From Candidatus Nitrospira nitrificans (lineage in GTDB: Bacteria; Nitrospirota; Nitrospiria; Nitrospirales; Nitrospiraceae): a stretch of 64,000 bases of DNA. Both the position numbers and the translations under genes were made by a program. The notes beneath the pieces were generated by a model. It saw only the letters and a list, made by a program, of their open reading frames with translations. It searched no databases and was not told where the DNA came from. Each line of letters opens with the position of its first letter. The stretch's first letter is position 1. The DNA is taken from positions 372,001 through 436,000 of the forward strand of contig NZ_CZPZ01000001.1 of NCBI RefSeq assembly GCF_001458775.1, given 5' to 3'. This document shows positions 42,742-53,196 of the stretch, one piece after another.

Positions 42742-43887
42742 TCAAGAGTGACCCGTCTCGTTTCCATGCCGGTAATACTTCACTCCTCCGGAAAACCGAC
42801 GATTCAAACAGAGATCGGCGACCGCGATACATTCGAGACCGAACGGCAGATATCCCGCATAGCCTAGCAAGGGCATCTCGAACATCTGAAACCGATGCAC
42901 GAACGGAATGGCGTATTCCCAGTGGGCAAGGCTCTTCCAGTTCCACAGCTCCCAAAAGATTCCACAAATCAGGGCTGCGATTGCCGGCACCCAGACGCTC
43001 CGCCAATCGCCCCGAGCGAGCGGTGAAAGGATGGTCGGTCTCCCGGCCAGCGCCTCAAGCGAGACCACGAGCAACAACGGGCCAATCCAGACGAAGGGGA
43101 AGAGATAATTGGGCCAGAGTCCGACGCCGAGGAGTCCGAGGCAGGACAATAGAAGAAGCGACCAACTCGCCGGCTTCGCGGTGAGGGGACGCACCGGTCG
43201 AAACCGACCCATGCCAGCACTGGCGGCGGGATACGACGTCAACAGCTCCGCCGTGCCGATGACGGCCGGCAGCACGGTGGAGAACGGAATCGTGGCTCGA
43301 ACGAAGTACTCGAGCGCCGACGGCTCGACGACACCGACGTAATACCAGTTCTGCACGAAACGATTCAGATACTCGAGCAGCCACCAGAAGGCGGCGCTTA
43401 GCGGAAACAGCGAGAGAAAGTAGCGTGGTCGATAAAGCATCATGCATCGGCCGGTGCGAGCGAACGTGGCGGCATTCACGGTCACGATGTAGCTCAGCCA
43501 CAACGGCGTGAAGGTATGTTCCTGAGCGGCCGTCATCCAAGGGAAGCGGGTCCAGGCCAGCACCCACCAGAGCCCCATCCATCCGATTCCGAGCCAACCC
43601 CACCAGGGGAGCGTGAAGCGCTTCTGCAAGAACTGATGATTGTGATGACCGATTGATAGCTGATGATTTGTGACAGTGATCCGAAAGAGAATTGGTCCGA
43701 GGAATGTGACAATCAAGAGCGACAGAGCGATGAAGACCAGCCGAGAGAACGGTTCATGCCGCACGTAGCTGGTACGCGGAGGAAATTCAAGATAGCGTCC
43801 GAGCGGTTCACCAACCAGCAGTACGCCGAGAAGCGGCAGCCCGAGCACCAGCGCAACGCAGACGCAGATGACACCGGCTCGGCTCAT
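42742..43887 (-). CDS. Multi-pass membrane protein of unknown function
   Basis: A 381-residue protein with about eight to ten membrane segments and several Trp-rich stretches (WWGWLGIGWMGLWWVLAW). Residues 71-88 contain a His/Asn-rich run (NHQLSIGHHNHQ) encoded by a sequence that looks like an intergenic repeat. No family recognised. Confidence 0.72.
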   Translation of the reverse strand: MSRAGVICVCVALVLGLPLLGVLLVGEPLGRYLEFPPRTSYVRHEPFSRLVFIALSLLIVTFLGPILFRITVTNHQLSIGHHNHQFLQKRFTLPWWGWLGIGWMGLWWVLAWTRFPWMTAAQEHTFTPLWLSYIVTVNAATFARTGRCMMLYRPRYFLSLFPLSAAFWWLLEYLNRFVQNWYYVGVVEPSALEYFVRATIPFSTVLPAVIGTAELLTSYPAASAGMGRFRPVRPLTAKPASWSLLLLSCLGLLGVGLWPNYLFPFVWIGPLLLVVSLEALAGRPTILSPLARGDWRSVWVPAIAALICGIFWELWNWKSLAHWEYAIPFVHRFQMFEMPLLGYAGYLPFGLECIAVADLCLNRRFSGGVKYYRHGNETGHS

Positions 43888-43899
43888 GCCTTTTGGCCT

Positions 43900-44337
43900 T
43901 TACAGTCGACCTTCATCGAGTTCGATCACATCGGCCCAAGTGGTGACCGAAGGAAGGGAACTCACTGCCACGCCGCGCTTGGTCGCGATATCCTCCAAAC
44001 GGCCTTGGAATCGCCGGCGAGCTGCATCATCTTTGGGACCGGAGACAAGCAGCCCTTGCGACCATTGCGTCACCTCCTGGCTAGACAGCATGCGGCCGTT
44101 AACCTTGACCCAGGCAAGCAGCTCCTCATCAGTCCCACCGACCAAGACTCGCTGTTCGAACGATTGCGCGTCGATCCCAAGAAAATCGACCAGATACTTA
44201 TCGAACCCGACCGTGATGTAGTTATAGTCCTGAATCTGCCCGGCATGGCGCAGACGAATCTTGTCGATCAACCGCCCGAGATGAGCGATGCCGCCGAGGA
44301 GAGCCTTAGGGCTGCGTGGATAGCTTTGTTGCGTCAT
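43900..44337 (-). CDS. DUF5069 domain protein
   Basis: A 145-residue protein beginning PRSPKALLGGIAHLGRLIDKIR, the DUF5069 signature, with a central QDYNYITVGFDKYLVDFLGI segment. The family is of unknown function. It lies 12 bases upstream of the membrane protein gene on the same strand. Confidence 0.82.
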   Translation of the reverse strand: MTQQSYPRSPKALLGGIAHLGRLIDKIRLRHAGQIQDYNYITVGFDKYLVDFLGIDAQSFEQRVLVGGTDEELLAWVKVNGRMLSSQEVTQWSQGLLVSGPKDDAARRRFQGRLEDIATKRGVAVSSLPSVTTWADVIELDEGRL

Positions 44338-44486
44338 GGCTCGTTCCTCCCGACTATGAGTGTCACGTACGATACAGACATGACCGCAGTCGCGTCTAGT
44401 AGAAACCAGAGGAGGAGAAATTGCGTAGCCGGCACATTTAAGTTTTTCTCGACACTACCGATACAGACATCAGCGGCGAGGATGAT

Positions 44487-44852
44487 ATGCAGCTCCGATG
44501 CAGCTCAAGAAAATATGTCCGGTATCCCGCCAGCGTCCAGACCGACAACGGCGCTGGAGAGGGAACCCTCTTTGATCTCTCTCCGACGGGATGCCGAATG
44601 CAGAGCAGTGTCGCCCTGACGCCGGGCAGCTACCTCGCGCTGCATATCGAGGCGCCGGAAAGAGAATCTCCGCTCGCCGTCGAAGTCTCAATCGTGCGCT
44701 GGCACAAAGACAACCAGTTCGGGATCGAGTTTCTTCGATACGCGCAGGGAGTCCGTGAGCAAGTCACCGATTTGATCGAAGGCGGAGAAGTCTCCGTCGT
44801 TCCCAACCACGTCGATGAAACAGAACTGACCCTCAGCCCGGTCGCCGTCTAA
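44487..44852 (+). CDS. PilZ domain protein (c-di-GMP receptor)
   Basis: A 121-residue PilZ domain with both ligand motifs intact: RxxxR as R8-KYV-R12, and D30-LSPTG-35 (D/N-x-S-x-x-G). It should bind cyclic di-GMP and act as a small adaptor. The ATG has GAGG a few bases upstream. Neighbours are an orphan Hcp (convergent) and DUF5069, so no target is implied. Confidence 0.85.
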   Translation: MQLRCSSRKYVRYPASVQTDNGAGEGTLFDLSPTGCRMQSSVALTPGSYLALHIEAPERESPLAVEVSIVRWHKDNQFGIEFLRYAQGVREQVTDLIEGGEVSVVPNHVDETELTLSPVAV

Positions 44853-44886
44853 ACGCTGTTTCCCTGGAGCTGTCCCCTTTCGTCCC

Positions 44887-45375
44887 CTACACAGCCTTAT
44901 TGAGCTTCAAGTCATAGCCGCCCTTCACCACTGTGCCGAGCGACCCATCTGCTTTTTGTTCTGTATACTCGATCTCAATCTTCCCGAAACTCAGCGACGC
45001 CTGATCCGTTGGAATGAGTTCCGATCCGACAGCCCCACCCTGCCGGTAGGAAGACACCAAACAGTCGCTGAACGTAATCTTGTAGTACTCCTGCTGTCCC
45101 TCGCCTGCCTTTCTCGCCACGAGCGTCGCATTCTTCAACCGTTCACCAGTGGCACAGGCCTGAAAGAGTTTCGGCGAGGCTTTGCTGAGCTTCGTCGCGA
45201 AATGAAAATCTTGCGCCGAGAACTTCCCCCCGCCCCCACCGCCGGCGAAATGATCACCCCCGGTTTGCGTGCCTCCGAACGACCACGAATCCAGGTGGAT
45301 GTCTCCCTTGTGCTTCAGATCATTGCTCTCGCCTTCAATCCCGACAATCTTGAGGAAATAATCAACAGCCGCCAT
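44887..45375 (-). CDS. Hcp family protein (type VI secretion tube-like), orphan
   Basis: A 162-residue protein of the Hcp1 family: VDYFLKIVGIEGESND, then GDIHLDSWSFGGTQTG, a GGGGGG loop, KLSKASPKLFQACATGE and FGKIEIEYTEQKADGSLG at the end. In type VI systems Hcp forms hexameric rings of the tail tube and may also be secreted. No other T6SS gene lies in this window. Starts behind GGAGGG. Confidence 0.9.
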   Translation of the reverse strand: MAAVDYFLKIVGIEGESNDLKHKGDIHLDSWSFGGTQTGGDHFAGGGGGGKFSAQDFHFATKLSKASPKLFQACATGERLKNATLVARKAGEGQQEYYKITFSDCLVSSYRQGGAVGSELIPTDQASLSFGKIEIEYTEQKADGSLGTVVKGGYDLKLNKAV

Positions 45376-45804
45376 GATAGCCCTCCTCAGAATTCTTGAA
45401 TATAGTAAGACGGGAGACAGGCTACGTTCCTGGACGGAACGCTGTCAATGAAGAAGCGCTATAGCCGGTGCAATCAATGGTTCTTAGGGGCTTTTTCGTT
45501 TAAATTCAAGATTGCTCACCAAACAATGATTCCCGACCCGTTTTTATTGCCATACACTGATCATGAAGAACTGGCACTCAGCCAGTCGCCGCGTAAACGC
45601 CTTCTCCTGACTTCCGCTACCTAATTTCTCCTGAACGACCCATCCGGATTAAGTTGAGTAGAACATCCTCGAGTTCTTTTGCTGCGATCGAAGTGCATAG
45701 TCCGTTCCGCCTTCCTCTCAACCCAACTTCGACGGTTCTCCGCTCATCCGCAAATGAAAAACTAAATGAGAAGCATGGAGGAGATAATCTCTGGTGCTCT
45801 GTGC
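45376..45804. other. Intergenic region, no supported gene
   Basis: About 430 bases upstream of hcp and downstream of gltD, with AT-richer patches. No hairpin terminator was found. Confidence 0.5.
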
Positions 45805-45828
45805 AGCTGACTGACTAGTCAGTCAGCT
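45805..45828. repeat. 24-base perfect palindrome at the gltD stop
   Basis: AGCTGACTGACT followed directly by its reverse complement AGTCAGTCAGCT, with no spacer. Its last base is part of the gltD stop codon. No T-run follows. It may be a binding site or a strong 3'-end structure of the glt mRNA. Confidence 0.7.
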
Positions 45829-47264
45829 CAGGAGACGGCCTTTTTTGTAGACCGATTCGCATGCAGATACTGATTGATCCCTGCTGCCATCTTTCTTCCT
45901 TCGGCGATGGCCCAGACGATGAGCGAGGCGCCGCGTTTGGTGTCGCCGCCGGCAAAAACGCCGTCGAGGTTGGTCATGAAATTCTCGCCCACTGATACCA
46001 CTCCGCGGGCATCATACTTCACGCCCAGGTCATCGAGCAGGCCGTTCTTGACGGGGCCGGTGAATCCCATTGCCAACAGCACCAGGTCGGCGTTCATCTC
46101 GAACTCGGTACCGGGCATCGGTTCAAACTTGCCGTTTTCAAACGTAACTCGGCCGGCGTGGAGTTTTGTGACATGGCCATCGTGGCCGGTGAATTTCGTG
46201 GTGGACACGCTCCATTGCCGGTCGCACCCTTCTTCATGGGCGTGGGACGTGCGTAATTGCATCGGCCAGAGCGGCCAGGGTGTCGATTGCGCTCGCTGCG
46301 GCGGTGGTTCCGGCAGCAATTCAAATTGATGCGCTTCGACGCAGCCTTGACGGTGTGCCGTCCCAAGACAGTCAGAGCCCGTGTCGCCGCCGCCGATAAT
46401 GACCACCCGCTTGCCCTTTGCCGTGATCGGCTCGTCGGTGAACGGGATTCCCGCCGTCCGCTTATTCTGCTGGGTGAGATATTCCATCGCGAGATGCACA
46501 CCCTTCAGTTCGCGTCCCGGAATCGGCAGCTCGCGAGCCTGCTCGGCGCCCATCGTCAATCCCACCGCATCAAACTGTCGACGCAACTGTTCGCCGGTGA
46601 TGTCTTTACCGACGGCGACGCTGGTTTGGAACTTGACCCCTTCGGCCTTCATCTGTTCCAACCGTCTGTCGATGACCCATTTCTCCATTTTGAAGTCGGG
46701 AATGCCATAGCGAAGCAGGCCTCCGACCCGATCGGATTTTTCGAAGACCGTCACCTCATGGCCGGCCCGAGCCAATTGCTGCGCGGCAGCCAACCCCGCC
46801 GGGCCGGAACCGACGATCGCCACCGTCTTGCCGGTCTGCACGACCGGGAGGATCGGGGTCACGAAGCCTTCGTTGAAACCACGATCGACGATGTTCCATT
46901 CGATGATGCGGATGGAGACCGGATCTTCATTGATGCCCAGCACACAGGCCCCTTCGCAGGGCGCCGGGCAGAGCCGACCCGTAAACTCGGGAAAGTTGTT
47001 CGTCGTGTGCAACGCTTTCAGCGCATCGTTCCAACGACCGCGATAGACAAGATCGTTCCACTCGGGAATCAGATTCACGACCGGGCAACCGGTGTTCCCT
47101 TGGCAAAACGGCACCCCACAGTCCATGCAGCGCGCGCCCTGGATCTTCAGCCTGTCCTCGGAGATCGGTTCGTACATCTCCTTCCAATCGAGCACACGCA
47201 GTTCGATCGGTTTGCGCTTCGGGCCCTCACGGGCATACTTTATGAAACCTTTCGGATCTCCCAT
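45828..47264 (-). CDS. gltD: Glutamate synthase small (beta) subunit
   Basis: A 478-residue flavoprotein. N-terminal cysteines in CMDCGVPFCQGNTGCP and CPAPCEGACVLG bind Fe-S clusters. Then come GSGPAGLAAAQQLARAGHEVTVFE (FAD), VVIIGGGDTGSD (NADPH) and MGFTGPVKNGLLDDLG. It delivers electrons from NAD(P)H to GltB. Starts behind GAGGAAAG. Confidence 0.95.
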   Translation of the reverse strand: MGDPKGFIKYAREGPKRKPIELRVLDWKEMYEPISEDRLKIQGARCMDCGVPFCQGNTGCPVVNLIPEWNDLVYRGRWNDALKALHTTNNFPEFTGRLCPAPCEGACVLGINEDPVSIRIIEWNIVDRGFNEGFVTPILPVVQTGKTVAIVGSGPAGLAAAQQLARAGHEVTVFEKSDRVGGLLRYGIPDFKMEKWVIDRRLEQMKAEGVKFQTSVAVGKDITGEQLRRQFDAVGLTMGAEQARELPIPGRELKGVHLAMEYLTQQNKRTAGIPFTDEPITAKGKRVVIIGGGDTGSDCLGTAHRQGCVEAHQFELLPEPPPQRAQSTPWPLWPMQLRTSHAHEEGCDRQWSVSTTKFTGHDGHVTKLHAGRVTFENGKFEPMPGTEFEMNADLVLLAMGFTGPVKNGLLDDLGVKYDARGVVSVGENFMTNLDGVFAGGDTKRGASLIVWAIAEGRKMAAGINQYLHANRSTKKAVS

Positions 47265-47327
47265 CTTTCCTCAGTGCCTTTTACCGTTGACTCTTTAGCC
47301 CATGTTTAACTTTTCACGCTTCACGTT

Positions 47328-50300
47328 CTAGTGTACCGCGCTCGCTTTCCGCTTCCGTTCTTCTATGACACGCTTGTAGTCGACCGGCATGACCTTGAGA
47401 AACTTCGGCAAGGCAGCCTCGAACGCATCGAGGACCTGTTTGGCTTTCCGGCTTCCCGTATACATGAAGTGTTTCGTGATCAACCCGTGGAGCAATTGCT
47501 TGTCTTCCTTCGTCGTCACCGACTCCAGTTCGACCATCCCGGTGTTGCAACGGCTCTGAAATGATCCGGCATCGTCCAGCACAAACGCCACGCCCCCGGA
47601 CATGCCGGCCGCGAAGTTGCGGCCGGTCCTCCCGAGCACCACGACCACGCCGCCGGTCATATACTCACATCCGTGATCGCCCGTCCCTTCGACAACGGTC
47701 TGCGCCCCGCTGTTCCGCACGGCAAACCGTTCACCCGCCATGCCATAGAAATAGGCCTCACCTTGTGTCGCCCCATAAAGCGACGTATTGCCGATCAAAA
47801 TCGTCTCTTCCGGATTATACAAAATGTTCTTCGGCGGAAAGACGATGATCTTCCCTCCGGACAATCCCTTGCCGATATAGTCGTTGGACTCCCCTTCCAG
47901 GGTCAGTGTGATGCCTTTCGCGAGGAAGGCCCCGAACGATTGGCCGGCCGAGCCGGTGAATTTAATCGAGATGGTATCTTCCGGCAATCCGTCCGGCCCA
48001 TACGTCTTTGCGATCTTGCTGGAAAGCACCGTGCCGGTCGTCCGGTTGATATTTCTGATCGGGAGATCGAGCGCGACCTTCTCACCCTTCTCGATCGCCG
48101 CCTTGCAGAGCTCGACAAGCTTATTGTCGAGAATATCGGCAAGACCATGGTCCTGCTTCTGCACGCAATAGCGAGGCACATCCGCCGGCACATCCGGAGC
48201 CGTCAGCAACGGCGTGAGGTCCAACCCCTTGGCTTTCCAATGGTCGACGGCTGTCGTGATCCGGAGTTTGTCGACGCAGCCCACCATCTCGTTGATCGTC
48301 CGGAAGCCGAGCTTCGCCATCAACTGCCGGGCTTCTTCGGCCACGAAGAACAGGTAGTTGACGATGTGTTCAGGCTTGCCGTTGAACTTCTTGCGCAATT
48401 CAGGATCTTGTGTCGCAATCCCGACCGGGCAGGTGTTGAGATGGCACTTGCGCATCATGATACAGCCTTCGACGATGAGGGGGGCCGTCGCGAACCCATA
48501 CTCTTCCGCGCCGAGCAACGTGGCGATGACCACGTCGCGACCGGTCTTCATTTGACCGTCGGTTTCAACACGGATGCGCCCTCGCAGATCATTGAGGACC
48601 AGCGTCTGGTGAGTCTCCGCCAGCCCCAGCTCCCAAGGAATCCCGGCATATTTGATCGATGCCAATGGAGAAGCACCCGTGCCGCCCGAATCGCCGCTGA
48701 TGAGCACCTTGTCCGCATGGGCCTTGGCCACACCGGCTGCGACTGTGCCGACGCCGACCTCCGCCACCAGTTTGACGGAGACTCCGGCATCGGGATTGGA
48801 ATTTTTGAGGTCGAAGATCAGCTGGGCTAAATCCTCGATCGAATAGATGTCGTGATGCGGCGGCGGCGAAATCAGTTGCACACCCGGCGTGGCATATCGA
48901 AAGCGCGCGATGTTTTCGTCCACCTTGTGCCCCGGCAATTGACCGCCTTCTCCGGGCTTGGCCCCCTGCGCCATCTTGATCTGCAATTCCCGCGCGTTCA
49001 CGAGATAATGCGCCGTGACCCCGAATCTGGCAGACGCCACCTGTTTGATATAGCTGTTCTTTGAATCGCCGTTCGGCAAGGGCTTGAACCGCTCGGGATC
49101 TTCGCCGCCTTCCCCCGTGTTGCTCTTGCCGCCGAGTCGGTTCATCGCGATGGCCAGCGTTTCATGCGCTTCCTTGCTGATCGAGCCGAAGGACATCGCG
49201 CCGGTATTGAAACGCTTCACGATGTCTTTGGCCGACTCCACTTCCTCGATCGGAATCGGCTGGGGGACGAACTTGAAATCAAGGAGCCCGCGCAGGTTCG
49301 ATCGCCGCTTGCTCTCGTCGTTCACGATCTGCGCGAATTCGGCGTAGGTCTTCGGGTCGTTCGAGCGGCTGGCATGCTGCAGCTTGTAGATCGTCTCCGG
49401 ATTCCAGTTATGGTGCTCACCCTGGATGCGGTAGTGAATCTCGCCGCCGAAATCGAGTTGGCGGATCGCCGCCGGCTCATAGGCAGTGCGGTGTCGGCGT
49501 AACGTTTCTTCGCCGACCTCGCGGATGCCGACCCCTTCCACGCGTGACGGGGTCCCGGTGAAGTAGCGATCGATCAGTTCGCGACTCAACCCGATCGCCT
49601 CGAAGATCTGCGCCCCGCAGTAAGACTGCACGGTCGAGATGCCCATCTTGGAAAAGATCTTGAGCAGGCCCTTGTTGATGGCCTTGATGAATTTCCCTTC
49701 CGCCGTCTGCGCATCGAGTCCTTCCGGCAAATAGTTATCGCGCTCCATGTCGACGAGCGACTCGAACACCAGATAGGGATTGATGGTCCCGGCGCCATAG
49801 CCGAGTAGACAGGCAAACTGATGCACATCGCGCGGCTCGCCGGTTTCGAGAATCAAGCCCACTTCAGTTCGCGTGCACTCACGAACCAGGTGATGGTGGA
49901 CGGCGGAAATCCCGAGCAAACTCGGGATCGGGGCCCACTGTTCATCCACGCCACGATCACTCAAAATGAGAAACTTGTAGCCTTCCTTGATCGCCTGCGA
50001 GGCCTGCCGGCAGAGGTCGTCGACCGCCTCGCCAAGCCCATCAGGCCCTTCGGCGACGCGGAACAACATGCGAAGCGTCTTGCTCTTGAAGTGCGGGTCG
50101 GAAATGCCTCTGATTTTTTGCAGATCGGCGTTCGTCAGAATCGGCTGCTGCACCTTGATGCGGCGGCACGACTCCGGCGATTCGTCCATCAAGTTCGGCT
50201 TCGGGCCGATGTTGGTCACGAGCGACATGACGAGCTGTTCGCGGATCGGATCGATGGGGGGATTCGTCACTTGCGCAAAGAGCTGCTTGAAATATTTGAA

Positions 50301-51845
50301 CAGCAGCTGCGGCCGATCGGACAGCACCGCCAACGGGGTATCGGTGCCCATCGAGGAGATCGCTTCTTCGCCCATCATGATCATCGGCGTGATGACCATT
50401 TTGAGCTCCTCGACCGTATAGCCGAAGGCTTGCTGCCGCTGGCGGATCGTCGGGTGGTCGGGCTGCGGGACATTCAGCGGCTCCGGCAACTCATCCAACG
50501 AGACCCCGTACTGCGTCACCCAACTGCGATAGGGTTTGCGGCCGACGATATCGGCCTTGATCTCTTCGTCGTCGATGATACGGCCCTGCACCGTATCGAC
50601 GAGGAACATGCGGCCCGGTTGGAGCCGGCCCTTCATGCGAATCTCTTTCGCGTCGGCCGGCAAGACCCCGGCCTCGGATGCCAGAACCACGAGACCGTCG
50701 GTCGTGACGTGATAACGGCAGGGACGCAGCCCATTCCGGTCCAACGTCGCGCCGATCATCTTCCCGTCGGTAAAACAGACGGCTGCCGGCCCGTCCCATG
50801 GCTCCATCATCGCCGCGTGATACTGGTAGAAGCCTCGACGATCCAAATCCATCTGGGCATTCGCCACCCAGGGTTCCGGAATCAACATCATCATGGCATG
50901 GGGGAGCGAACGACCCCCGAGCAGCAGAAACTCGAGTGTATTGTCGAGACAAGCCGAGTCACTTTGATCCTCCGAGACGATCGGGAACAACTTCTCCATG
51001 TCCTTCCCGAACAGCTCGGAATGAAGACGTCCTTGGCGAGCCTTCATCCAATTGACGTTCCCCTTCAGCGTATTGATCTCCCCGTTGTGGCACACATACC
51101 GATAGGGATGGGCCCGCGGCCAGGTGGGAAAGGTGTTCGTGCTGAAGCGTGAGTGCACCAAAGCCAGCGCGCTGACCATTCGCTCATCGGTGAGGTCTTG
51201 GTAGTAGGCCGCCATTTGATGCGGCAACAACAACCCCTTATAGACGATGGTGTTGGCCGACAGGCTGGAGACGTAGAAGTGTTCCCGTCCTTGAATGGCC
51301 GACTCCGCCACGGCCTTTTCAACCCGCTTGCGCGTCACATACAGTTTCCGCTCGAATTGGGATTCGTTCAACGCATCTCGCGCAATGAAGATCTGCCGCA
51401 TGAACGGCTCGGTCGTTCGCGCTTGCGTACCGATCCGGTCGCTCTTGACCGGCACATCGCGCCACCCAAGCAGACGCAAGCCTTCTTCCACAAGAATCTC
51501 CGTGAACAGCTTCTCGCACAGCCGTCGAGCGTCTGCAATAGGCGGTAAAAAGAGCTGGCCGACTCCGTACTCGCCGACATTCGGCAATGACACGCCGACA
51601 TCCCCCGCGACCCGCTTCAGGAAGGTGTCCGGGATCTGCAACAGGATTCCGGCTCCATCTCCGGTGTGAGGATCACAGCCTTGCGCCCCACGATGGGTCA
51701 GGTTCTCCAAGACTTGAAGCCCTTTGCGGACGATGTCATGGGATTTCTTCCCTTTGATATTGACGACAAAACCGATCCCACAGGAGTCCTTCTCGTGCCG
51801 AGGATCGTAGAGCCCTTGCTGGCGGGGAAATCCAGGAATATTCAT
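47328..51845 (-). CDS. gltB: Glutamate synthase large (alpha) subunit
   Basis: A 1505-residue enzyme. The catalytic Cys is C22 in [10 protein letters not shown], so a 21-residue propeptide is expected to be removed. The class II amidotransferase domain is followed by the central domain, the FMN-binding synthase domain ([37 protein letters not shown]) and the [3Fe-4S] cysteines in [15 protein letters not shown], then the C-terminal GXGXG helix ([13 protein letters not shown]). It makes two glutamates from glutamine and 2-oxoglutarate. Confidence 0.97.
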   Translation of the reverse strand: MNIPGFPRQQGLYDPRHEKDSCGIGFVVNIKGKKSHDIVRKGLQVLENLTHRGAQGCDPHTGDGAGILLQIPDTFLKRVAGDVGVSLPNVGEYGVGQLFLPPIADARRLCEKLFTEILVEEGLRLLGWRDVPVKSDRIGTQARTTEPFMRQIFIARDALNESQFERKLYVTRKRVEKAVAESAIQGREHFYVSSLSANTIVYKGLLLPHQMAAYYQDLTDERMVSALALVHSRFSTNTFPTWPRAHPYRYVCHNGEINTLKGNVNWMKARQGRLHSELFGKDMEKLFPIVSEDQSDSACLDNTLEFLLLGGRSLPHAMMMLIPEPWVANAQMDLDRRGFYQYHAAMMEPWDGPAAVCFTDGKMIGATLDRNGLRPCRYHVTTDGLVVLASEAGVLPADAKEIRMKGRLQPGRMFLVDTVQGRIIDDEEIKADIVGRKPYRSWVTQYGVSLDELPEPLNVPQPDHPTIRQRQQAFGYTVEELKMVITPMIMMGEEAISSMGTDTPLAVLSDRPQLLFKYFKQLFAQVTNPPIDPIREQLVMSLVTNIGPKPNLMDESPESCRRIKVQQPILTNADLQKIRGISDPHFKSKTLRMLFRVAEGPDGLGEAVDDLCRQASQAIKEGYKFLILSDRGVDEQWAPIPSLLGISAVHHHLVRECTRTEVGLILETGEPRDVHQFACLLGYGAGTINPYLVFESLVDMERDNYLPEGLDAQTAEGKFIKAINKGLLKIFSKMGISTVQSYCGAQIFEAIGLSRELIDRYFTGTPSRVEGVGIREVGEETLRRHRTAYEPAAIRQLDFGGEIHYRIQGEHHNWNPETIYKLQHASRSNDPKTYAEFAQIVNDESKRRSNLRGLLDFKFVPQPIPIEEVESAKDIVKRFNTGAMSFGSISKEAHETLAIAMNRLGGKSNTGEGGEDPERFKPLPNGDSKNSYIKQVASARFGVTAHYLVNARELQIKMAQGAKPGEGGQLPGHKVDENIARFRYATPGVQLISPPPHHDIYSIEDLAQLIFDLKNSNPDAGVSVKLVAEVGVGTVAAGVAKAHADKVLISGDSGGTGASPLASIKYAGIPWELGLAETHQTLVLNDLRGRIRVETDGQMKTGRDVVIATLLGAEEYGFATAPLIVEGCIMMRKCHLNTCPVGIATQDPELRKKFNGKPEHIVNYLFFVAEEARQLMAKLGFRTINEMVGCVDKLRITTAVDHWKAKGLDLTPLLTAPDVPADVPRYCVQKQDHGLADILDNKLVELCKAAIEKGEKVALDLPIRNINRTTGTVLSSKIAKTYGPDGLPEDTISIKFTGSAGQSFGAFLAKGITLTLEGESNDYIGKGLSGGKIIVFPPKNILYNPEETILIGNTSLYGATQGEAYFYGMAGERFAVRNSGAQTVVEGTGDHGCEYMTGGVVVVLGRTGRNFAAGMSGGVAFVLDDAGSFQSRCNTGMVELESVTTKEDKQLLHGLITKHFMYTGSRKAKQVLDAFEAALPKFLKVMPVDYKRVIEERKRKASAVH

Positions 51846-52067
51846 GTACCTATCTCGTTAAAAGACTGAGAGTTTTTCCTATGTATGCAGGGAAGAAACA
51901 CGCGAGAAACCTGGGGTGGATGTGCCCCTCTGACGCTCAGGGTGAACCTCACCCGATTGTTACGATGGGACCTTACTGGATGGGTCATTCTTCTGTCAAG
52001 ATTGCGGCAGTCCATACCTCTTTCATTTGCTTGACTTTATTTCCTCGGCTGCCATACCATCCGCGAC

Positions 52068-53072
52068 ATGACACAAGGTCCAGCGATCGCAACCCTGCAC
52101 AGTATGTCGGATGTGTGGGACGCCTACCGTGGCGAACTGGACGGAGTGGAAGATCGAGTCAGGGGGAACCTCGACTCCAGCGTCACCCTGGTCAATACGG
52201 TCGCTGCCCATATCTTGAGCGGTGGCGGCAAACGCATCAGACCTCTGCTGCTCCTCCTGTCGGCTCGCCTCTGCGGCTATCCCGGCGCCGAGCATCATCA
52301 GCTTGGCAGCATCGTAGAATTCATCCACACCGCCACGCTGTTACACGACGATGTCGTCGATGACGCCGATCTCCGGCGAGGCAGAAGAGCCGCGCGTAAA
52401 GTGTGGGGAAACCAGATCAGCATTCTCGTCGGCGATTACCTCTATACAAAGGCCATGTGCAAAGTCGTTGAGTTCCAGAATCAAGGCATCAATGAAGTCC
52501 TGGCCGAGGCCTGCAACAAAATGGCGGAAGGTGAAGTCCTTCAGCTGTACTATAACGGCAACCCCTCGATGCCGGAAATCGAGTATATCAAGATCGTCGA
52601 GCATAAGACCGCCGGTCTCATCGCGGCGGCTTGCCGCATGGGCGCCATTCTGGCCGAAGCGTCTGAAATCCAACAGGGGGCGCTGTTCCGCTTCGGACAA
52701 TACCTCGGCATCGCCTTTCAAGTCGCCGACGATACCTTGGATTACATCGCAAACGGCGAGTCGCTCGGAAAAACGATCGGGCAAGATCTCCGGCAGGGCA
52801 AAGCGACGCTGCCGCTGCTCCATCTGTTGCAACATTGCTCGGAGCAGGACCGCCAAATGATCAAGGACCGCATGGAAACCCGGACGCTCAGCACGGCCGA
52901 TCTTGAACGAATTTTATTGTTGATGGCCGATTTCGGTTCGATCACCTATGCGATGGATCGCGCGAGCGCCTATATCGCCGCCGCTAAACATGAGCTTGAA
53001 CGCTTCGACGATAGTACCGCACGCCGTGCGCTGTCGGTCGCCGCTGATTACATGATTACCCGCGATCGATAG
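52068..53072 (+). CDS. Polyprenyl diphosphate synthase (IspB-like)
   Basis: A 334-residue all-trans prenyltransferase with first Asp-rich motif HDDVVDDADLRRG, second QVADDTLDY and GGGKRIRP near the start. It makes the long polyprenyl side chain of quinones. Length is usual. Divergent from gltB, with about 220 bases between. Confidence 0.92.
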   Translation: MTQGPAIATLHSMSDVWDAYRGELDGVEDRVRGNLDSSVTLVNTVAAHILSGGGKRIRPLLLLLSARLCGYPGAEHHQLGSIVEFIHTATLLHDDVVDDADLRRGRRAARKVWGNQISILVGDYLYTKAMCKVVEFQNQGINEVLAEACNKMAEGEVLQLYYNGNPSMPEIEYIKIVEHKTAGLIAAACRMGAILAEASEIQQGALFRFGQYLGIAFQVADDTLDYIANGESLGKTIGQDLRQGKATLPLLHLLQHCSEQDRQMIKDRMETRTLSTADLERILLLMADFGSITYAMDRASAYIAAAKHELERFDDSTARRALSVAADYMITRDR

Positions 53073-53196
53073 TTGTCTCCCACTCACTGGAAGAACGCCG
53101 GGCTGTAGAAGCGGCACAGCGTAGGGCGAAAGGACCCCACCTCTCCTGTAACCATCAAACCGTCGTCACCGTCACGACATTACCAAGGGGTTGTTC

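Noticed and set aside
44887-45375. Calling a type VI secretion locus here
   Set aside because: Only Hcp is present; neighbours are PilZ, DUF5069 and glutamate synthase genes.
47700-51800. Several long plus-strand readings opposite gltB
   Set aside because: They are antisense shadows of the highly conserved GltB coding sequence and match no family.
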